A DNA stretch of 64,000 nucleotides from Maribacter litoralis (lineage in GTDB: Bacteria > Bacteroidota > Bacteroidia > Flavobacteriales > Flavobacteriaceae). The position numbers and the translations under genes are program-made. Where the stretch lies: positions 496,001 to 560,000 of the forward strand of contig NZ_QCZD01000003.1 of assembly GCF_003075045.1 (NCBI RefSeq). Direction: 5' to 3'. Below the pieces are notes generated by a model. The model was not told the origin of the DNA. It made no database searches and saw only the letters and a program-made list of their open reading frames with translations. The number at the start of each line of letters is the position of its first letter. Position 1 is the first letter of the stretch. Positions 61,889-64,000 of the stretch are shown piece after piece.

Positions 61889-62887
61889 ATGTTCGAAAAT
61901 ATATCATTTGCAAATCCTGATCTCTTTTGGCTGTTCCTATTACTGCCATTGGCAATTGTGTGGTATATCTTTAAACAAAAAGAACAAACTGCATCTTTGC
62001 GAATTTCTACCGCCAAAGGATTTAGCTACAATAGTATTTTACCAAAATTAAAACCAATACTGTTCGTATTACGTCTTTTAGCATTAAGTGCCATTATTGT
62101 GGCAATAGCAAGACCACAAACCGAAGATATATCTACCCGAACCAAAACGACCAAGGGTATTGATATTGTTATGGCAATAGATGTATCTTCAAGTATGTTG
62201 GCACGTGATCTAAAACCAAATAGATTATCGGCTTTGAAGAAAGTCGCTGCAGATTTTATCAAAGAAAGACCAAATGACCGTATAGGCCTTGTCGTATATG
62301 CCGGTGAAGGATATACAAAAACGCCTATAACCACAGATAAGTCTATTGTGCTAAACGCATTATCTGAAATTACATACGGACAACTAGATGATGGTACTGC
62401 CATTGGTATGGGGCTGGCAACATCGGTAAACCGCCTAAAAGAGAGTACGGCAAAAAGTAAAATTATCATATTATTGACAGATGGTGTAAACAATTCCGGC
62501 TTTATTGAACCGCAAACCGCGGCGGACTTGGCTATTGAATTCGACATAAAAACTTATACCATAGCTATAGGAACTAACGGTAATGCTTTAACTCCAATAC
62601 AATACAATCCAGATGGCTCTTTTAGGTATGGCATGCGACAAGTAGAAATCGATGAAAATCTACTAAAAGATATTGCCGGTGCTACAGGCGGTAGATACTT
62701 TAGGGCAACGGACAACGAATCTTTAGAGGAAATCTACGATGAGATTAACAAACTGGAAAAAACCGAAGTAGAAGAATTCAAATACTATCGCTACGAGGAA
62801 AAATTTAGATTTTGGGCGCTGTTGGCACTAGGATTGCTTTTGTTAGAATGGATATTAAGAAATACACTATTTAGAAGCTTTGTATAA
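61889..62887 (+). CDS. batA: BatA, VWA-domain membrane protein
   Basis: Inner-membrane protein with a VWA domain, part of the Bat complex linked to oxygen tolerance in Bacteroides. It has two N-terminal helices (about 10-28 and 55-75), a VWA domain (about 90-285) with MIDAS residues Asp98, Ser100 and Ser102 in IDVSSSML, followed by LLTDGVNNSG, and a C-terminal helix (about 305-325). Length 332. It starts directly after the upstream stop and is followed one base later by batB. The function is inferred from the operon. Confidence 0.9.
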   Translation: MFENISFANPDLFWLFLLLPLAIVWYIFKQKEQTASLRISTAKGFSYNSILPKLKPILFVLRLLALSAIIVAIARPQTEDISTRTKTTKGIDIVMAIDVSSSMLARDLKPNRLSALKKVAADFIKERPNDRIGLVVYAGEGYTKTPITTDKSIVLNALSEITYGQLDDGTAIGMGLATSVNRLKESTAKSKIIILLTDGVNNSGFIEPQTAADLAIEFDIKTYTIAIGTNGNALTPIQYNPDGSFRYGMRQVEIDENLLKDIAGATGGRYFRATDNESLEEIYDEINKLEKTEVEEFKYYRYEEKFRFWALLALGLLLLEWILRNTLFRSFV

Positions 62888-62888
62888 T

Positions 62889-63935
62889 ATGATACAGTAC
62901 GACGAAAAAATATATTTCTATTTGCTATTTATCATTCCGGTGGTAGTGGTGCTGTTCCTTTTATTATTGGTGTGGAAAAAAAGAACTCAGAAAAAATTTG
63001 CTGACACTGAACTTTTAAAAAGGCTTACCCCTAACCGCTCCTATAATAAAGGAGGGATTAAATTGGTTGTATTCATTTTAGCTATGACCCTATTGGTCAT
63101 CGGGTTGGTCAACCCAAAAATTGGCACAAAACTTGAAACCGTTAAACGAGAAGGTGTAGACATAGTATTTGCGGTCGATGTCAGTAAAAGTATGCTCGCA
63201 GAAGACATAGCACCTAACAGATTAGAAAAGGCAAAACGATTGGTTTCTGAAATCATAAACCAATTGGCAAGCGATAGAATAGGTATTATCGCCTACGCCG
63301 GCCAAGCATATCCACAATTACCGATTACAACCGACTATGGTGCAGCAAAAATGTTTTTGCAAAGTATGAATACCGATATGCTAACATCGCAAGGTACGGC
63401 CATTGACCAAGCTATTGAATTAGCTACTACCTATTATGACGATGCAGAGCAAACCAATAGGGTTCTATTTATTATTTCCGATGGTGAAGATCACTCAGAA
63501 GGCTCAACTATAGATGCTGTTGAAGATGCTGCAGATGAAGGCATTATTATCTACACCATAGGGGTCGGTAAGGAAAAAGGAGCTCCAATACCTATAAAAA
63601 GAAACGGAATATTAGAAAGCCTGAAGAAAGATAGTCAAGGTGAAACCGTAATTACAAAATTAAATGAGAGTGTTCTCGTGGATATTGCAAATGAAGGCGA
63701 CGGACAATATATTGATGGGTCTAATACCGAAACGGCCGTAGAATTCATTAAGGAAGAATTGCTGAAAATGGATAAAAAAGAATTTGAAGCCAAGCAATTC
63801 GCAGAATATAAAGATCAGTTTCAATGGTTTATTGGCGGGGCACTATTGCTTCTCTTTTTAGATATTTTTATCTTGGACCGCAAGACAAGCTGGTTAATGA
63901 AACTCAATTTGTTCAATGAGAAAAGAAATGAATAA
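62889..63935 (+). CDS. batB: BatB, VWA-domain membrane protein
   Basis: Paralogue of BatA. The ATG at 62889 lies one base after the batA stop; an overlapping TTG three codons earlier is less likely. Two N-terminal helices (about 8-29, 57-74) precede a VWA domain (about 88-290) with MIDAS Asp97, Ser99 and Ser101 in VDVSKSML and SDGEDHSEG, and a C-terminal helix (about 318-336). Length 348. It overlaps batC by eight bases. BatA and BatB probably associate in the membrane and are serviced by the MoxR ATPase. Confidence 0.92.
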   Translation: MIQYDEKIYFYLLFIIPVVVVLFLLLLVWKKRTQKKFADTELLKRLTPNRSYNKGGIKLVVFILAMTLLVIGLVNPKIGTKLETVKREGVDIVFAVDVSKSMLAEDIAPNRLEKAKRLVSEIINQLASDRIGIIAYAGQAYPQLPITTDYGAAKMFLQSMNTDMLTSQGTAIDQAIELATTYYDDAEQTNRVLFIISDGEDHSEGSTIDAVEDAADEGIIIYTIGVGKEKGAPIPIKRNGILESLKKDSQGETVITKLNESVLVDIANEGDGQYIDGSNTETAVEFIKEELLKMDKKEFEAKQFAEYKDQFQWFIGGALLLLFLDIFILDRKTSWLMKLNLFNEKRNE

Positions 63936-64000
63936 TATAAGCACAATTTTAGTATTACTTTTTGTTTGCTTTTCATCTTTTGCTCAAGAAGTAGACGAGA
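63928..64000 (+). CDS. batC: BatC, N-terminal fragment at the window edge
   Basis: An ATG at 63928 overlaps the end of batB by eight bases and begins MNNISTILVLLFVCFSSF, then AQEVDE, a clear signal peptide. In Bacteroidota the next gene is usually batC, a secreted tetratricopeptide-repeat protein; only 24 codons are visible, so the label rests on operon order. An alternative start at 63916 adds four residues (MRKE) and overlaps batB more. The gene is cut by the window end. Confidence 0.7.
   Translation, partial: MNNISTILVLLFVCFSSFAQEVDE

Noticed and set aside
62026-62547. Minus-strand ORF of 173 codons inside batA
   Set aside because: It lies entirely opposite the VWA domain of batA, whose motifs are intact; no promoter or family motif supports the reverse frame.
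1-64000. CRISPR array, prophage or complete insertion sequence
   Set aside because: No regularly spaced repeats, phage structural genes, transposase or integrase reading frames were seen on either strand.

Overview
The window is low-GC chromosomal DNA from a member of the Bacteroidota, almost certainly a marine-type Flavobacteriaceae; Maribacter, Zobellia or Arenibacter relatives are an inference that a 16S or marker search would settle. The signs are AT-rich intergenic DNA, no Shine-Dalgarno sequences in front of genes, promoter-like TTTG / TAnnTTTG pairs, many lipoproteins with short lipoboxes, a Bat (aerotolerance) operon, a TonB receptor with a carboxypeptidase-regulatory-like N-terminus, and zinc-less DksA-like and insertion-bearing LspA variants. 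I saw no rRNA, tRNA, CRISPR array, prophage or complete insertion sequence. Gene density is high and most of the window is core metabolism and envelope biology.

Layout. 1-4576 (minus): a tight run DUF3108 protein, tryptophan 2,3-dioxygenase, M23 endopeptidase, pgi (cut by the window edge). 4937-8999 (minus): uvrC overlapping a patatin-barrel fusion. 9371-10059 (plus): a 28-codon membrane peptide and 5-formyl-THF cyclo-ligase. 10038-15188 (minus): ileS, dksA-like, a secreted adhesin-like protein, lspA. 15376-15780: an alanine-rich, LEA-like lipoprotein. 15836-21752 (minus): recO with a TonB receptor, gdhA, a cystathionine gamma-synthase/lyase. 21837-31028: small genes in both orientations, including an ArsC-like protein with an EamA transporter, nitronate monooxygenase with a YheT hydrolase, a lipoprotein cytochrome c, FrnE and thioredoxin. 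31052-36349: SulP transporter, a PhyH oxygenase with a divergent AraC regulator, DUF421, a duplicated-domain lipoprotein. 36460-40743: glycerol-phosphate block (gpsA facing glpD and glpK). 41324-45955: CvpA, two tandem CAP lipoproteins, 3-hydroxyanthranilate dioxygenase, DUF1304, antiquitin-type aldehyde dehydrogenase. 46534-52239: OmpA with a membrane-anchored H3TH protein, then a minus-strand set of SPFH-GYF, double zinc-ribbon membrane protein, PPP phosphatase and acyl-ACP desaturase. 52424-55301: fructokinase and amylosucrase. 55288-58080: AKR, SDR, AlbA_2 protein. 58252-64000: moxR, DUF58, BatD-like, batA, batB, start of batC.

How genes work together. Sucrose would be split by the amylosucrase into glucan and fructose, and the fructose phosphorylated by its neighbour. 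GlpK and GlpD feed glycerol to DHAP while GpsA supplies glycerol-3-phosphate for lipids. TDO and HAAO are two steps of the kynurenine route about 40 kb apart. The SPFH/zinc-ribbon pair resembles the YdjI/YdjG part of the Bacillus PspA membrane-stress system and sits next to a phosphatase and a fatty-acid desaturase. It is the least-described unit here. Four convergent gene pairs share only four bases through interlocked stop codons. Several intergenic regions hold unexplained structure: a 108-bp inverted repeat at 45967-46074, two copies of a hairpin-plus-tail element at 4672-4732 and 46224-46291, two tandem repeats with 21-bp spacing, and nested inverted repeats between moxR and the DUF58 gene.
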